DNA of 64,000 nt from Serendipita indica DSM 11827 (GCA_910890315.1 CAJVGD010000042.1:1364001-1428000); one strand, 5' to 3'. Counted from the stretch's first letter, positions 33,260 through 47,247 are shown. Made by a program: numbers and translations. Notes: generated from the sequence alone by a model not told the origin.

Positions 33260-36200
33260 ATGTTTTCTCTTCCAAAGCTACCCACGCAACTACCAAGATT
33301 CGGAATACTGGGTGACGATGCAAAACTAGCGTTTCGAACGAGCGCCGGAGGTCTTCGTCGACTCACTGAAGAGGTGCGCAGCTTGTTTGTAGCCACCTAG
33401 GGTTGAGCTAAGAATATCAGACTATTCCACTATCAGATGAGAACTACTGGTTACAGTATACGACGCTATTCGACACTGCAGGAGAAGCATTCACACTCAT
33501 CAATCCGAGCGACAGTAAGTCTCAACGCGCATTTCCAGGTTTCTACTGACACTGCATATTAAGTATATCGCTCGCTCCTTCATCGTCCTGAGAATGTGGC
33601 CACGTTGCTCACCTATCTCATCACAAAGTTGTCAAGCCTGCTCGGAGATCATACATTCCCTGCATCGGCGCCATCCATCTCTTCATCTCTCAATCCATTA
33701 AACTCGCTTCCTATCAACCTAGGAGGAAACACGGACCGAAATCCCACTAAGCAGGTTCTCAATTGCATTCGTGTAATCTCTAGGATACTCCCGTCATATT
33801 TGGATTGGAGGTACCTGGATGGGAAGAAAGTCTCATGTGGAAACAACGAACAGTCGTTATTCCACCGCCATCGGCAGGGGGAGGCTACGGACAGCGACTC
33901 GATGAAGCTCCTCAATTCGTGATAGATGATGAAGAGGAAGAGGAGAATCCGGTTCCACTCAGATTGCATCTCAACCTGCTTCGACAGCGGAACCCACGAC
34001 GCAAATCCAACCCAGCTTGGCAGAGCAGCTCATCAATACCCTGATTGACTTGCTCTTTTGCTGTGGTTTCACTTTACCTGAAAAGACTAGAATGGACCAC
34101 CACAAATTTCAATACGTGATATGGTTTGTCACGAGACTTCTAAGCGTTCATAAAGACTCACCTTGCCCAGGGAGAAAGGCGTCGGCTCGTCATTAACGCC
34201 CTCTGCAACCTCCCGCGAACAATCCTATCTCGACTCCAACCGCACCGAAGTTCTTCGACTCCTCCTCATTCTCCTATCGAAACAGATTTATCTTTCCCCT
34301 TCAGCTATTGCGCACACTCCTGCACTCTATACGAAATATTTGGTGCAAAAGGTGCCGAGAAAGACGGTACTCACTCTTCTCTGCTCTCTCCTGAACACTG
34401 TTGTCAATTCCTCTACGACACGACCTCAAGGAACCGCCACCAGCGCCTTTAGTGCTGGAATAGCGGGTGTAGGAAAGGGACTCACAAAGGGACTCAACCA
34501 ACTCCCGTATACGCAAGCATTAATCGGAGAAGATACAAAGGAAGCATTAGTTTCCATCGCAAGCCAGGTTCTCATTGTGACGTTGGACTATCAAAGCAAT
34601 GGAACTCTGACTAACTCGGTGGGTGCTTCCACAGGAGAGGCACGTAGTCCGCCTGAGGACCCTGCGTCGACTCAGCCATCCGCAAAACGCAACCATTTCC
34701 GCTACTTCTTATCCAAAATCCATAAACCGGCTGATTTCAACTATTTATTAGAAGGCATCGTTGCTATTCTTAGTGAGTTTTATCCTTTCATTTTCGTCTG
34801 TCTGACATTGGCCAGGTGAGGAGATTGGGCGGGCAGCAAGCATTATTGGGATGGGTTTGGGTGCTTTACAGACCGTTGGGGTCGCCAATTCGCCAGCGCC
34901 GTCTGCGAGATTGGCGGAAGAGGTCGTGATCCTATTATGGCAACTCTTGGAGATAAACAATGTGAGTGCAGACTACGGATACGCGCCACTTTCTTACCAT
35001 TATATACCAGAAATTCCAAAAATATGTGATCAACGGCGACCGGGCTGTTGACGTGATGGCGGCACTCTTGTGTTTGCTAATGGAATTCAAGGATAACTCA
35101 AGTACGTTCCCCCCATTCGACTTTCTGTACTGATCAAGAACCCGCAGAGTCCCATGGGATTTGCCGTGCCTTGAGCTACATGGTCCAATCTCTTACCGCC
35201 GATCCCAGTTTCGGCCCGCAACTCTCGTCGGTCACGATCAAGATTCCGGTACCGGCTAAATGGAATATTATTGGCACGGCCACTGATTTCTTCGTCTCGG
35301 TTAGCCTTGGCGCATTCTATTGACTTATTTCTGACACTAAGTAGTCCATTTATTCCATCATCTCGCCCGCGGGAGTGCCGAAAGGTCAACCGCCTGGTCA
35401 ATTTTCATCAGCATATCCTGCATTGGTGATATCGATCGCAAACTGCGCACCTTGCTTCAAAAACCTGAGCACCAACGCGAGTAACAAGCTCGTCCAGCTT
35501 ATTACAGCATTTTCAGATCCACGAATGCTCCTTGCAGAGGAAGGAAACCCTCGCCTGGTTTATTTCATGTACGTCCTTTGAGAGATTGTGAGCCCTCTCA
35601 CATTTCCATCTAGGCTCGATGCGCTCAACTCAGTCCTCTATCGGAACCCATCACACAATCCTCATTTACTCTACTCAATCGTGCGCGCTCATATGGTTTT
35701 CCAAGATCTCGGGACCTTCACACTGAAGCGTGGTCTGCGTGATGCAAAAATGCGTCAAGAGGACGAGGAAAACACTACGCATTCGCGCACATCTTCCGTC
35801 TCAAGAGGGAAAAGGATAGAGACAGGGAGTGAATCAACGGGCGCACATGAGGAAAAGGCTCGACTCCTCGCTGCGGAAGGTCGACGTCAGAGTGATGTAG
35901 AAGACACTACCAACTCTCTCGAACAGTTGCGAATTTCTTCGCCACCCCCCACGGGACCGAGTACCTGGGCAGAACAACGAAGTCCTGTTACGCCAAATTC
36001 ACCAGGGCTATCTGAGAAGGCTCGTGGAAAGATGAGGGAGCGGCAAGAGAGCCTCGATATGGACGAGTCGACTGTACATGCAGCAGCAGTCGCAATTGGC
36101 AAGAATGGATTTGTGCCGACTCAAGAATGGGTTACCTCATGGGTCAGAGGGTAAGCTTTATTCCTGAACTAAGGGGGTTGTGTTGACTGTTTCCTATAGG

Positions 36201-36587
36201 TTACCACTGGATCCCATCATGTTAACCGTCTCGGAGCTACTTCCAAAGATACAAGAGATCCAAACATCGATGAACAGACCGTCAACCAGTCCGGCTGTTC
36301 TCGACTTTCTACGTGTGGTCAATCTTTCGCCTATTCTCCCCGAGCGTCCTCCAACGTCGTCTAGACCATTCTTGTGGACTGATTCATCCCTTGTTTGGAC
36401 TACTTCGCTGATATGGGGGGATATCTTTGTGAAGAACATGTCACCTCTAGGAGTCTGGAACGGGACCAATGTCCGCTTGTTCTACATCAAGCAGGCGCAA
36501 CCAGTAAACCGCCAGCTTACAGACGCGGTTTCCAATGTGATGACTGGGCTGTTAGGCAGGTCAGAGAGCCCGGCGCGGACTACATAG
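33260..36587 (+). CDS. HID1 family protein (Golgi/secretory trafficking)
   Basis: HID1 proteins associate with Golgi membranes and act in secretory sorting; fission yeast Ftp105 is the fungal relative. The ATG at 33260 gives MFSLPKLPTQLPRFGILGDD followed by KLAFRTSAGGLRRLTEE; after an intron comes NYWLQYTTLFDTAGEAFTLI. Characteristic blocks are VLNCIRVISRILPS, LIDLLFCCGFTLPE, FQYVIWEKGVGSS and LDSNRTEVLRLLLILLSKQI. Also present are HFRYFLSKIHKPADFNYLLE and, at the end, WTTSLIWGDIFVKNMSPLGV then WNGTNVRLFYIKQAQP. Helical repeats fill the rest, with a charged low-complexity insert (about 35700-36100). About 12 introns. The start lacks the Met-Gly myristoylation signal of animal HID1. Dymeclin was considered and set aside. 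Confidence 0.85.
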
Positions 36588-36881
36588 ATATACCGTAGAT
36601 TTGTCTGTACCAACGCTGTTACCGGGACTCTGCAGAGTCGTTGATATGTTTGCAATTTGCTGATAAATAATCTAATTTTATTTGTTGTGGAATGGTCGAG
36701 CGTGGCAGCATTGCATCTTGCCGTCTACTTCGACGGTCGTGCATTTCTAGGTCCCCGCCGCAGCGTCGCGTTTGTCCAAAGCTCGAGAAAAATCAACGAT
36801 TATTCTTCGCTGGAAGCATCGAACAAGACTGATTCTTCCTCTCCTGTTCATGCCACTTTGAGATTCCCAGTCTCCGGCACG
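36588..36881. promoter_or_regulatory. NOT1 upstream region
   Basis: About 290 bp between the HID1 stop and NOT1 ATG in tandem orientation. A frame is open upstream of the chosen NOT1 ATG but its sequence is not NOT1-like. Confidence 0.4.
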
Positions 36882-39800
36882 ATGAACAACGAGTCCAGCA
36901 CGCCCGCCGCGTCTACACCGACCCAAGCACAGTCACAAGGGACTCCTCGTGATGGGAGCAGCTCACTTCTCACCATCGTCAAGGCCCAGATCGTGTTTTT
37001 ACTCTCCACGCTGACGGGTGCGTTTCGCGTCCATTAACTTTGACTGTCAACTCGCTGACGACCTCGTGTTTCTCTCAAAATATTGCAGAGGATAACTTTG
37101 AGAGAAATCAGACCGACATTCGTCGTGTGAGTCATCTAAACAACGCCGTGTGCAGGTTGGACAGGGGCTGACCATGTTCTCTCCTACGAATTCATCATCG
37201 TAGTTGTCTGACCAACATGGATTGGAGACTTATCTTCACTTTCTTCGCCGCCTCATTTCTGCAACCGCCAGCCGGGTCATTGCGCCTAACCCTCCAGCAT
37301 CCTGGGACACGTCCACAATCCTTACGTTTCGGCTCTTGGTCCAAGAAACCCAGCGTCTAGCTCGGGATCCTTTTCTTGCGGATCGTTTCCGTGAAGCAAT
37401 TGACAAGGCCGACTCTGAACCTTTTCGCCATTTCGAACTCATCCGCTTCGTGGATCGTATCGGTTTACAGCCCGCAGAACGCTTTGTTTTAGCCAGTTCC
37501 TTGCTTAGTGCGACGACAAGGCGGGATCTCGTTCAGCAGGCAAACTCGCTCATCCGCATGAATTTTGAGCAGGCGCGTCTGGCGTTGCTGACGCACCCCA
37601 CGTTTGAATCCGGAAACCTCAGTCCCCCTCAAGTTTCCAAATTGCTTTCTAACCTTTTGTGCGACCCTCCTCAAGACGCACCTGTCCTAGACGCTGCTCA
37701 GCGTCAGGGTCTATTGGCCGCTGTAACGCAAAAGTATGGGGCCGAGTTCCTCATCCCTGTCCTGAAGCAACTACTCCCACGCCTTAGTCTTCCTCCCAAC
37801 GCGCGAATGGACGAAGTTCTCACTCAGCTCGGACCAGAGCTTACGGCGGACACTGAAGTCGTGCGTGCGCTGTTCCTCCGGTTCAACATTTCCGATTCCA
37901 ACCCTCCGACGGATATGCAAGTACTCGAAGTCATGAATCGACTTGCGCGTAATGCGGTCGATGGCAGCCCAATGCCAGACATTCGGGCCATCGTGCGCGC
38001 GTTCAAAACTTTTGTAAGCCCTCTGCGCATATCGAGATGGGTTGTTTCTGACCAGTATCAGAATGTACCTATTCAATGGGACAAGGCCATACGTGTGCTG
38101 GATCGTCCTGAACGGACCGGTATTGACACCCCGACCCTGAAGCTCATCGTCGCAATCCTATCAGAGGCACATCGTGGAGTAGCTGGGTTCTGGCAGATAT
38201 GGAACAATGCGCTCTATCAACTTCGGCTTATCGACGCTCTCCTTTCCCTCCCATCTGACACCTTCTCATTTTATGGACTCCCAGGGAGGACTGTTGTCAC
38301 AGTCGATGACGTTGCCAATGCTAGCCCGACCATCAAAGCATTGGCCCAAAATGTCCAAAGTTCGACGTGGAACTCGCTTGATCTCTTCGAGCTTCTTGTC
38401 AAGCTCGATGAAAGTGACAGCGATGCAGTCAAGGCACAAGTACGAGAGATGCTGGACCGGGCGGTCAGAGTCAGTGCTGAGTTGGTTCATATGGGCTTGT
38501 TACAAGTTCCTGTACGTGCTCTTTGTGTTCGCGGTATTCAGTCTCTTACCCCACCTACAGAAACCTTGGAATGCAGTCCAACGAGAGTATTCTAATCGAT
38601 TGCTCTCAATGTTCCTTGCTGGTCATCCAAATCACCAGCTCGTGTTCATGCGCATTTGGCAAATCGATCCTCAATACCTTCTCACGGCCTTCCGTGATCA
38701 TTACAACGATAACCCGATCAATATTACCCGTATTCTGGACGTTGCTCAAGATCTTAAGGTGCGTTTTGACTCTGTTTAGGTGCTGATTTTTGGCTAAAGA
38801 AATGATAAAAGCAGATACTTGAAGCGCTTCTCGAGGTTCAACCCTTTGCCTTTGCCCTGGATGTCGCCGCGCTTGCCTCTCGCCGCGAATACCTAAACCT
38901 TGACAAGTGGCTGGCGGATCATGCCGCGACTCATGGAATATCCTTCATTCGAGATATGGTCGAATTTCTGAGGGTGAAGGTTCAGCACGAACAAAGCAGA
39001 ATGTACGACATGACTGCTTCGGAGAGCAGGATGATGTTACTGAATGCTCAAACCGTGTCTATCTTCCTTCGTGCCATGAAGGCATTCGCCACCAGTCCTG
39101 CGTAAGCTCATAGTACCCACGAATTACCCGATCTGACTACAAAGCAGCGGGTCTGCCCTCACGCCTGAGGAGCACGAACATATGATCGAGGTCCGCAACA
39201 TTTGCCTCCAAGCACATCCACGTTTAATGTCGCTCGTCCCAAATTCGGATGTGGAGCCAGGTTCTACTGTCATTGTCTATGCTCCAGACATCGAAGCCGA
39301 AGTGGAGGCGATCTATCGCAAGCTCTATGCCGGTTCTCTGGCTGTAGAGGGGCTGTTATCTGTTTTGCAAGCAGCTAAGGCGTCCGAGAACACTCGAGAT
39401 CACGAGATCTTTGCTGGCGTTTTGCACACCGTCTTTGACGAGTACAAGTTCTACCCAGAGTACCCGCCACGAGAACTGAGGATCACGGCTCATCTCTTTG
39501 GGTCGCTCATCCAGCATCATCTGGTTGAAAATGTTCCGTTGGGGATCGCAATTCGCTGCGTCCTCTCGGCGATCAACGATCCAAACCTCTTTACCTTCGG
39601 CGTGCAAGCCCTTAGCAGATTCCATTCACGACTCATCGAATTCCCTGGTGTCTGTCACGAGCTCCTCGGCATGCAACACTTTGTCGACTCCCAACCAGAG
39701 CTGGCGGAGCAGGTACGCAGAGCGCTACGCTATGCAGAGAGCGGCGTCATGGGCGAAAACGGAGGCCCGCTAGTCTTCTCCTCTATTCTTCCAGATGATC

Positions 39801-42800
39801 TCAGTGCGAGCACTGTCGAACCATCTGAAGAGGTTTCGGACAAGATCTTGTTCATCGTGAACAACCTTGCTCTATCCAATTTAGAGAGCAAGACGACCGA
39901 GATGAAAGAATGGTACAGAGATGACTTGGCTAGGTGGTTTGCCAAATATCTTGTGGAGGAGCGAGTGAGCACCGAGCTCAACAATCACTCCCTCTATCTC
40001 CAATTTCTCGATGCGCTTGCCAAACCTCTTTTGCAGAAGTGCATTCTGCATGAGACATTTGTCAAGTCTGCACGGCTCCTAAACGACGAAAACACGCTCT
40101 CTTCGTCTACGGATCGCAATATCCTTAAAAACCTCGGAAGCTGGCTCGGAAGGATCACTCTAGAGCGCGATAGACCTATCAAGTTCAAAAACCTTTCCCT
40201 CAAGGACCTCCTTCTCGAGGGTTACGACTGTCAACGGCTGCTTATCGTGATTCCCTTCACGTGCAAGATCCTTGAAGGGACAAAGCAATCTACTGTTTTC
40301 AAAGCCCCTCATAATCCTTGGCTTATGCCCATCCTCGGCCTTCTTGTGGAGCTCTACTTTAATGCTGACCTCAAGCTGAATCAGAAGTTCGAGATTGAGG
40401 TCCTTTTCAAGGACCTTGATCTAGTCATGGACGACATAGTACCAACGTCACTCCTGAATACACGGCCACGGGGAATAGCGGGAACGGAAGGGCCGGAAGG
40501 CGACATTGGCGGTAATGACCAAGGAGCCGTCATCGATGGACCTAGCCGATATAGCGCATCCCTCAACGGAGATCAAATGCCGAACCCGATGATCAGTGAT
40601 CCAGACATTTCCATTCACCTTGACGGACTATTGGCGGAATTACGAACTCGCCTCTACTTTGAACCAGAACTCGAGAGATATGCGGCTAGCCCAAGATTCC
40701 ACAGGATGATCCAAAACGTGTTTGAGAATGCGACACGAGAGACATGCGTACGTAATCTGCGTGTTACAAAGAGTGCAGGATTTTATATCATCTTCAGATT
40801 GTGCAGCCCGTTGTCGAACGATCTGCAAATGTAGCGGCAATGTCGGCCGCTAACATTGTCTCCAGAGATTACTCCACTGAAGGGGACGAGACGAAGCTAA
40901 AAAGAGCCGCACACAATATGGTTCGCAGGCTTGCATCTGGTCTTGCCCTCGTCACAGCGAAGGAAGTACTTAGACAGACACTCGTCAGCACGTTCCGCCA
41001 AGAGTTGGCGGATCCGCAATGGGAGCAGGTACGAGATTGTGAGATTTGATTATACGCGACAATAACATCAGAGCAGGTCGTCTTCCCCGAGCAGTATCTG
41101 CAGATGCTCATCGAAAGTAACCTCGAGCTGGCATGCTTGGTCGTGGAAAACATTGCCATTCGACGAAGTATCCAGGACGTGGACCGTATCCTCGATCCTG
41201 AATACGAAGCGCGACGAGCCCACCGTCAGGTATGTACAGGAGCGGGTCTCATAAGCAACCCTGACACCCTTTCAGCGGCGCCCGGCGCATCCGTTCTGGA
41301 ATCCTAAGAACCAGCTACCGGAGGTTGCAGCATCTATCCCATTGCCGTTGCGAATCCGTCCTACGGGCGTGACTGATGAACAGATACAGATTTACGAGGA
41401 GCTCAGTCGATGTCAGTGTCCAATCTCTATCGCAGGGTCTCTACTGACCTCCTGTGCAGCCCAAGAGTCTCGAAGCAGAAACGCTCGCCCAATTCCTCCC
41501 AAGATACCCCTGCAGCCCTTTCAGGCTCTCCCCAGAGGCCAATATCCCCCAGCGATCACGCCCCCACCCTCCCAGCGTCTCGACGGTGGACATCAACAGT
41601 CGCCGCCTATGCTGACACCAGACCAAACGTTGACTGCCATCGAGCGCTACTTCAGCGAGTTTGACGCGGTCTGGAACATGGCTCGCGACGGCGATACCAA
41701 TGGGCTTCCGAGCGGCGAAGACCTTATTGAGCAAATCTGGATCACGATTAACAATTCCGAGATCAAAGAAGAAGCTCAGCACTTCGTCTGCCAAAAGCTC
41801 GTTCAAGTCCTCCTATCTACCAAGAGCGACGCGGCGCGGCATGTGTATGCTGGATTCCTAGCGCAGTTGCAGCTTGCTGGGGTAAAGAGTGCCCAGGATG
41901 CTGTGGAATGGTTCCTCGCGACGGAAGACAAGGTACGACTTTTTGTTCTATCCGCAAGCTTGGCTAATCTATTGCGCAGAGGAAATGGAATTTCGCGACT
42001 ATCGTCGAACTGGTCGGAGCGGGGGCGATCAACCTTGATGACTATGAGGAAATGCTCGTCTCGGCTCTTTATCCAGAGGGCGACCCTATCGTCGTTCAGT
42101 TCGCTATCCGACTTGTTCGTCATTTCCTGCTCAGAGACTTCCCGGTGCGCACCTGGAATACTTCCTTCCAAAGGACCTTGGAAGCTCTCAAGGTCCTCGA
42201 TAGGCAGGGAAAGGCACCAAAGGACGAGTGAGTCTTCTTTCTCCAATGCTGCATTACGGCCTACTGAATTGTCTAGGGTCCCTCTACTCCTTGACCAACT
42301 GCGCGTGGATATGCATACAATTGCGACCGTTAATGCTTCCATGCCCGCTGCTTTTCATCAACTCTACCCACGACTCGAGGAATTCTTCGAACACTGGGTA
42401 CAAATCTTCCAGGGACCATCCGCTGACCGCGATTTCCTCTTGTTCGCCACTGAACTCGAAGCTGGAAGAGTCCTCAAGAGTGACGAGACTACCGCCATGT
42501 TCTTCCGTGTCTGTATGGAGGTCAGCGTCAGCCGCTATGTGCAGGTCACCAAGCGAGGGACTACGATCAACCCATATCTCTACGTAGACGCTTTTTCACG
42601 ACTCATCATCCTCATGATCAAGCATAATGGCGAGCCAATGGACAAAGAGCATAACCTCAAGCGCGTCCTCACTATTGTGCTCCTGGTTATTTCTCATCAG
42701 CACGAGGAGTTTGGCGCGAGATTCCACCAGAAGCCGTTTTTCCGCTTCTTCTCCAGTCTTCTCTCCGATCTTCATTCGTTTGAAGATGGCTTCGAGACGG

Positions 42801-43993
42801 CTTATTTCCCAATGATGATGAACATCTGGTGTGTATAATCTTTATCTCGTCTGAAGTTACTAACACCAATCTAGCGAGACATTACATTCTCTCCAGCCTA
42901 TCTACTTCCCAGGCTTTGTTTTCTCTTGGATGGCTCTCATCTCACACCGTCTGTTCTTACCCAAGATGTTGATCACACCCAATGGCCAGGTGTGTATAGG
43001 TGTCCTACATTGCACCAGCATCAGGACTAATAAACTTCTAGGGATGGCCAGCGTTCTGCCGACTTTTGGTCGCCCTCTTCACGTTTGCAAATCCTGTCCT
43101 CAAGTCAGGCGACCCGCGTAATGTGGTCGGGCTCAGACAAGGGATTCTTCGCATCCTCCTCCTTCTTCTTCACGACTTTCCCGAGTTCCTTAGCGAGAAC
43201 TACTTTCAGATCTGTGAGGCAATTCCCGTCAATTGTGTTCAAATGCGCAACATTGTCTTGTCCGCATTCCCTGGAACAATTCTTCTTCCAGATCCTCACC
43301 CAGCTGGCCAGTTGGAGGCTCTTCGAGAGACAAGCCAAGCACCTGTCATCGCGACCGACTATAGGTCCGCATTGAAGGCGTCTGATCTTCATGCCCTCGA
43401 TCTTCAGCTCCTTGGACGAGGGAATCTCGCGATCATGAATCAGCTCGTCGCTCGCTTGACTGTTCCATCAGACGATACAGGCGATAGGTATGACCTCGGC
43501 GTCATGAACGCCATGGTTCTATACACTGGAGTTTCAGCAGCGGCGCAAGCATTTTCTCGCAGCGAAGTTGGGGCCTTTTCGCGGACTGACCCTGGGGCCG
43601 TGTTCATCCATCATATTGCATCATCATTAGATCTTGAGGGTTCGTCTCATTTCTTGTGGTTGATCCGATCCTCACGTTTCGTTAGGTCAACATCACCTCG
43701 TTGGTGCTATCGTCCTCAATCTCAGATTTCCGAGCCACCATACATTCTGGTTTAGCGATCTGCTTCTCGACCTTTTCGCCCAAGTCAAAGACGAAACGTT
43801 CAAAGAGGTCGTTACCAAAGTTTTGCTGGAACGTGTGCTCTGTCATAGACCACATCCATGGGGAGTGGTCATGACGCTCATCGAGCTCATCCGCGACCCA
43901 AAGTGCGACTTCTTCTCGCACAAATTCACTCGTGCCTATCCCGAAATTCATGCAATGCTTCGCAAAATTAGCACCCACGTCGACGCCGCATAG
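36882..43993 (+). CDS. NOT1: CCR4-NOT complex scaffold NOT1
   Basis: Scaffold of the CCR4-NOT deadenylase, which shortens mRNA poly(A) tails. About 2,100 codons in 16 or so exons from the ATG at 36882 (MNNESSTPAASTPTQAQS). The N-terminal HEAT region runs to about 38600 (FHFLRR-like helices, WQIDPQYLLTAFRDHYNDNP). Next come the CAF1-binding MIF4G region (39.2-40.0 kb) and helices with FKNLSLKDLLLEGYDCQRLL. The CAF40/CNOT9-binding segment spans 40.8-41.2 kb (VERSANVAAMSAANIVSRDY, RAAHNMVRRLASGLALVTAK, then NLELACLVVENIAIRRS). After a Pro-rich linker (41.4-41.6 kb) the C-terminal NOT module follows, ending HPWGVVMTLIELIRDPKCDF, FSHKFTRAYPEIHAMLRKIS and stop at 43993. All domains are present and in order. 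Confidence 0.95.
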
Positions 43994-44287
43994 ACCAGAC
44001 TTCTTCACGGCCCTCTCAAAAGGCTGCTGGTAACAGGGGTTTCAACCTTTTCCAGCACTGTCACGACTCTTCACCTGTGGTTCATTATTATCAAGTTGTA
44101 TTTGCACCTCCTGGTTGCTTCTACTCAGCATCTCTTTCCTGGATCGTCATCTTGTCTTTGTGTACTGTAGCAACTGCTGTTTGCTTTTTATGTCATTTAC
44201 TTACTGTGTGAACCAATTGGCCTTGAGAGAGTAGAACAGTCACTTGGCCGCTTCCCAGTCTGACCGTTACGACACAAGCCTTGCCGT
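43994..44287. other. Intergenic between NOT1 and LSM8
   Basis: Tandem spacer of about 290 bp with NOT1 3' UTR and LSM8 promoter; T/C-rich, no gene seen. Confidence 0.5.
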
Positions 44288-44744
44288 ATGGCCACGCTGC
44301 ATACACTAGTAGACAGTAGGTTACCTTTTTCCTGCATTCAAACGAAGAATTCACGTCGATTGTAAAGAGCGTGTGCTTTTAGTGATGCAAGATGGACGAG
44401 TGATCATGGTGCGGACCTGAGAACGCGCAAGAGAAACGAGACTAAAGGTTTTTGACCGCTTCAGGGTAATCTCGTCGGATGGGACCAGCGATCCAACATC
44501 GTCCTCGCCGACTGTGTCGAGCGACGATTTAGCCAAGAAAGCGGAGCCACAGACTCGGCGTTGGGTGTCTACATGGTCAAAGGAGATCAAATGTAAGTTT
44601 TCTTTCGTGTTTCAGTTGGGTCTCTAATAGGGCTGTCCGTATAGATGTTTGGTTGGCGAGGTCGACGCGGCTATTGAGGAAGCAACAAGCTGGTCCGAAA
44701 TCAAAGTTGACCCTCTTCCAGCTGTACGCTACGGTGATGCGTAG
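44288..44744 (+). CDS. LSM8: U6 snRNA-associated Sm-like protein LSM8
   Basis: LSM8 defines the nuclear LSM2-8 ring that binds the U6 snRNA 3' end and supports splicing. Four exons give about 98 residues. Exon 1 is ATG GCC ACG ... (MATLHTLVD), then an intron starting GTAGGT at about 44318 and ending TAAAG. Exon 2 gives KRVLLVMQDGRVIM (Sm1). The third follows a 58-nt intron (from 44408): GNLVGWDQRSNIVLADCVER then RFSQESGATDSALGVYMVKG (Sm2). Exon 4 gives CLVGEVDAAIEEATSWSEIK and ends PLPAVRYGDA at 44744. Splicing restores the Sm motifs at each join, and length is typical. Its last exon has a decayed copy near 47.65 kb, showing it lay at the edge of a tandem duplication. Confidence 0.9.
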
Positions 44745-45074
44745 TTGACCGTCTGGTCTCTGTGATTACGGAGGACAGGTCGCTTGGAGTTCCAAACCGA
44801 CAATGTATCCACTCTTGAACTCTTCGTAAATATAACGCTCATACTTAAACAAACACAAAGTTCATGCTGACGGTGCCACATGATTTTCGAGATCACTCGA
44901 ATGGATCAGGAGGACAGAAATTTCTTGCGTGAGGGAGAGCTTTGGTCGAGCAAAATGTGTTGGGTTAGAAACGTGCTGATCACACTGCTTGGCACTTGAA
45001 GGGGACAGGCGCTGGTACTTGGACTCTGCCATATCGAGCGTTATCATCCAGACGCAGACTTAGTTTAAATCGAA

Positions 45075-47247
45075 ATGAATCCCGACACATCTCATGACGT
45101 GCAGTAGCTTGAACGCGAAAGGCTCGTTCTCCTTGCTCAAATCGAAGGCGTACCCGACAAATCCGACTAGCAGACCACGACGAGACGAGATTTGCTCTTG
45201 AAGTACAACGAGACCACGCATCAATATCAATACGCTGTCGACATTTCTCATAATTACTCGTCGCCGGACAAATTGCCACCAGAGATTCGGCTCAAGATCA
45301 TCCGAGAAGCGGCTTCTAGCGTTGATAGGTTCCAGGACTATAGAATATTACTGATTTTGACGCTAGTATGCCAGAAGTGGGCCATATTTATTCTGAAATC
45401 TGCACCACTGTGACGAGAGATAAATATCCGTCCAGATGCAAGGGATTTCTATGCAGTTTTAGCGCTTCAGCTCGAGCTATCAAAGCCGTCCTCTCTATCT
45501 CTCACATACACATATAATTCGAGGTTCATTCATCAAGCATTACCCCCTTTACTCCCTTCGATTGGCCGCATCGAGGAATTGGCAGTGTATAGCTAGAACT
45601 GCTCAAATATCGATCCGCTTCTAGGGAAATATAAGCTCACCTCGTTACGACATATCTCAGTGTCGGGTGACGGGATAAACGAGATGCTATCGTTTCTTTC
45701 TCGACACCTGCCTCCTAACACTACTACGATCTCTCCGTGGATGTAGCAGGGTCCCACAATCAATTCACAGTCAAAGACGGAGAGATGACGAAAATCGGCA
45801 GCCCCTTTTCAGAAGCCACTCTTGAGTGGTTGGAGAATTTTCCTTTCATGGAGCATGTGTCAATGTTACAATATCGTGAAAGTCGCAATATTGGAAGACC
45901 GTCAGCGGTACAACTCAGCAGAGCGCCTCGTTGGTTCAAGCATCCCATGCTCATCCGTATCTCTTGGAGTATCGTGAAGCACCTAGCTAGTCACTCTGCC
46001 TCCCACCTGGAAGCGCTTGATATAAGCATTGGCGTCAAAAGATTGCCCCTCCCATTTCAGATGCTGGATGAGCTATATGTTCTTGACCGGCTCGCTGTTT
46101 ACCTATTATTGGGGTATGATGAGAACGCCTGGAAAATAAAAGATGCAGATATGCTACCTCATACAAGGCTCAAGCAACTGGCTGTCACCATTAACATGAG
46201 TGGATTCACAATATTCAAACCTGCACCAGACTTGACGCCACTTATGAGCTCGTTTCTCGCAAAGATTCCCAAGACAGAAGTGATAACTATGACAAGACTA
46301 TACCCAACGCCACTCGACCTGACAATATTCTCCACCGTTCTATATCTTAGGTCCCTCAGGGTTTATAGATATCGTTCAGTCACGGGCGAGCAACCTTGCA
46401 AGCGATGCCACATCCAATCGTCTTCACTCACTGAATTATTTATATCTGGGCTCGTTTCTATGATTAATACCTTGAGTAACAGTTCCGTCAAATATCTGTC
46501 TTTTGAGGAAGGTCGCCTAGTGGCACTGGAAGAAGCTCAGGATAGAGATATTTCTATTTCCGACGAAATTGGGAGTCTTTGACTGACCTGACAATCGGTG
46601 ACCAGGTCCAGGATTCGTCATTACGATTTGCCCATCTCCAGATGACAAGGCTTCATAAGCTCTCCATCAGGCAAGCATCGATAGCTGGGAGTGTTTTCTA
46701 CCGATTAGCTCTGAGGCCGGATGATTTATCGGTTCTCACAGAGTTAGAGTCCTGGACTGTTCCGTAATGGGATATATTTGTCATGATGCTACAAAAGCGT
46801 CTGTTTGCCCAAGATAGAGGAGTTCTTCCATTTCAGAAGATTGCACTTTATACAAAACTCCCGCGGCAGATTCATCACCTATTCGTCCGCTACATCCAAG
46901 GATATATTGTCGAGTGGCCAAGTTACAAGGAACTCTCCGTTTATGCAAATATTGGGTGTGTGCTTGACCCTTCTCCGTGAGTTGGAACATTCCAATATTC
47001 ACGAAGCTAATGTATTTTAGCCCTGGGTGTCTTAGTTGTCACCTTAGCCACGTCTACTGCTCTGTATCCGTGACACCAGGCGAGGAGGAACACATGAGGA
47101 CACTCCAAGCTGCCAGTAGTGCCCAGAACCTTATCCTGCAAGCGCCGATGACATCCTGGCGACATGGGAGGCTCGATTCAGACAGGTTCACAAATTGCTT
47201 TGGAGTACAGGGATACGGGTACGGGAGCAGTGTTCGACTCTCTCGAT
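45075..47247 (+). pseudogene. F-box gene paralogue, decayed (copy A)
   Basis: Homologous along its whole length to the intact gene at 48144. The matching ATG is at 45075 (MNPDTSHDV), but codon 11 is TAG where the intact copy has CAG. Further stops occur near 45165, after KSAPL at about 45412 (TGG to TGA), at about 45590 and about 45745. A frame change follows, before a long open stretch (45737-46582), then more breaks at about 46582 and 46765. F-box remnants read LPPEIRLKIIREAASS and TLVCQKWAIFILKSAPL. The last exon still shows GCLSCHLSHVYC and, in another frame, ILATWEARFRQVHKLL. At least seven disablements make function unlikely. Long open stretches show the decay is fairly recent. Confidence 0.85.

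Noticed and set aside
33260-36587. Dymeclin as the identity of this gene
   Set aside because: Helical repeats are similar, but SNRTEVLRLLLILLSKQIY and the WTTSLIWGDIFVKN ending match HID1 better.
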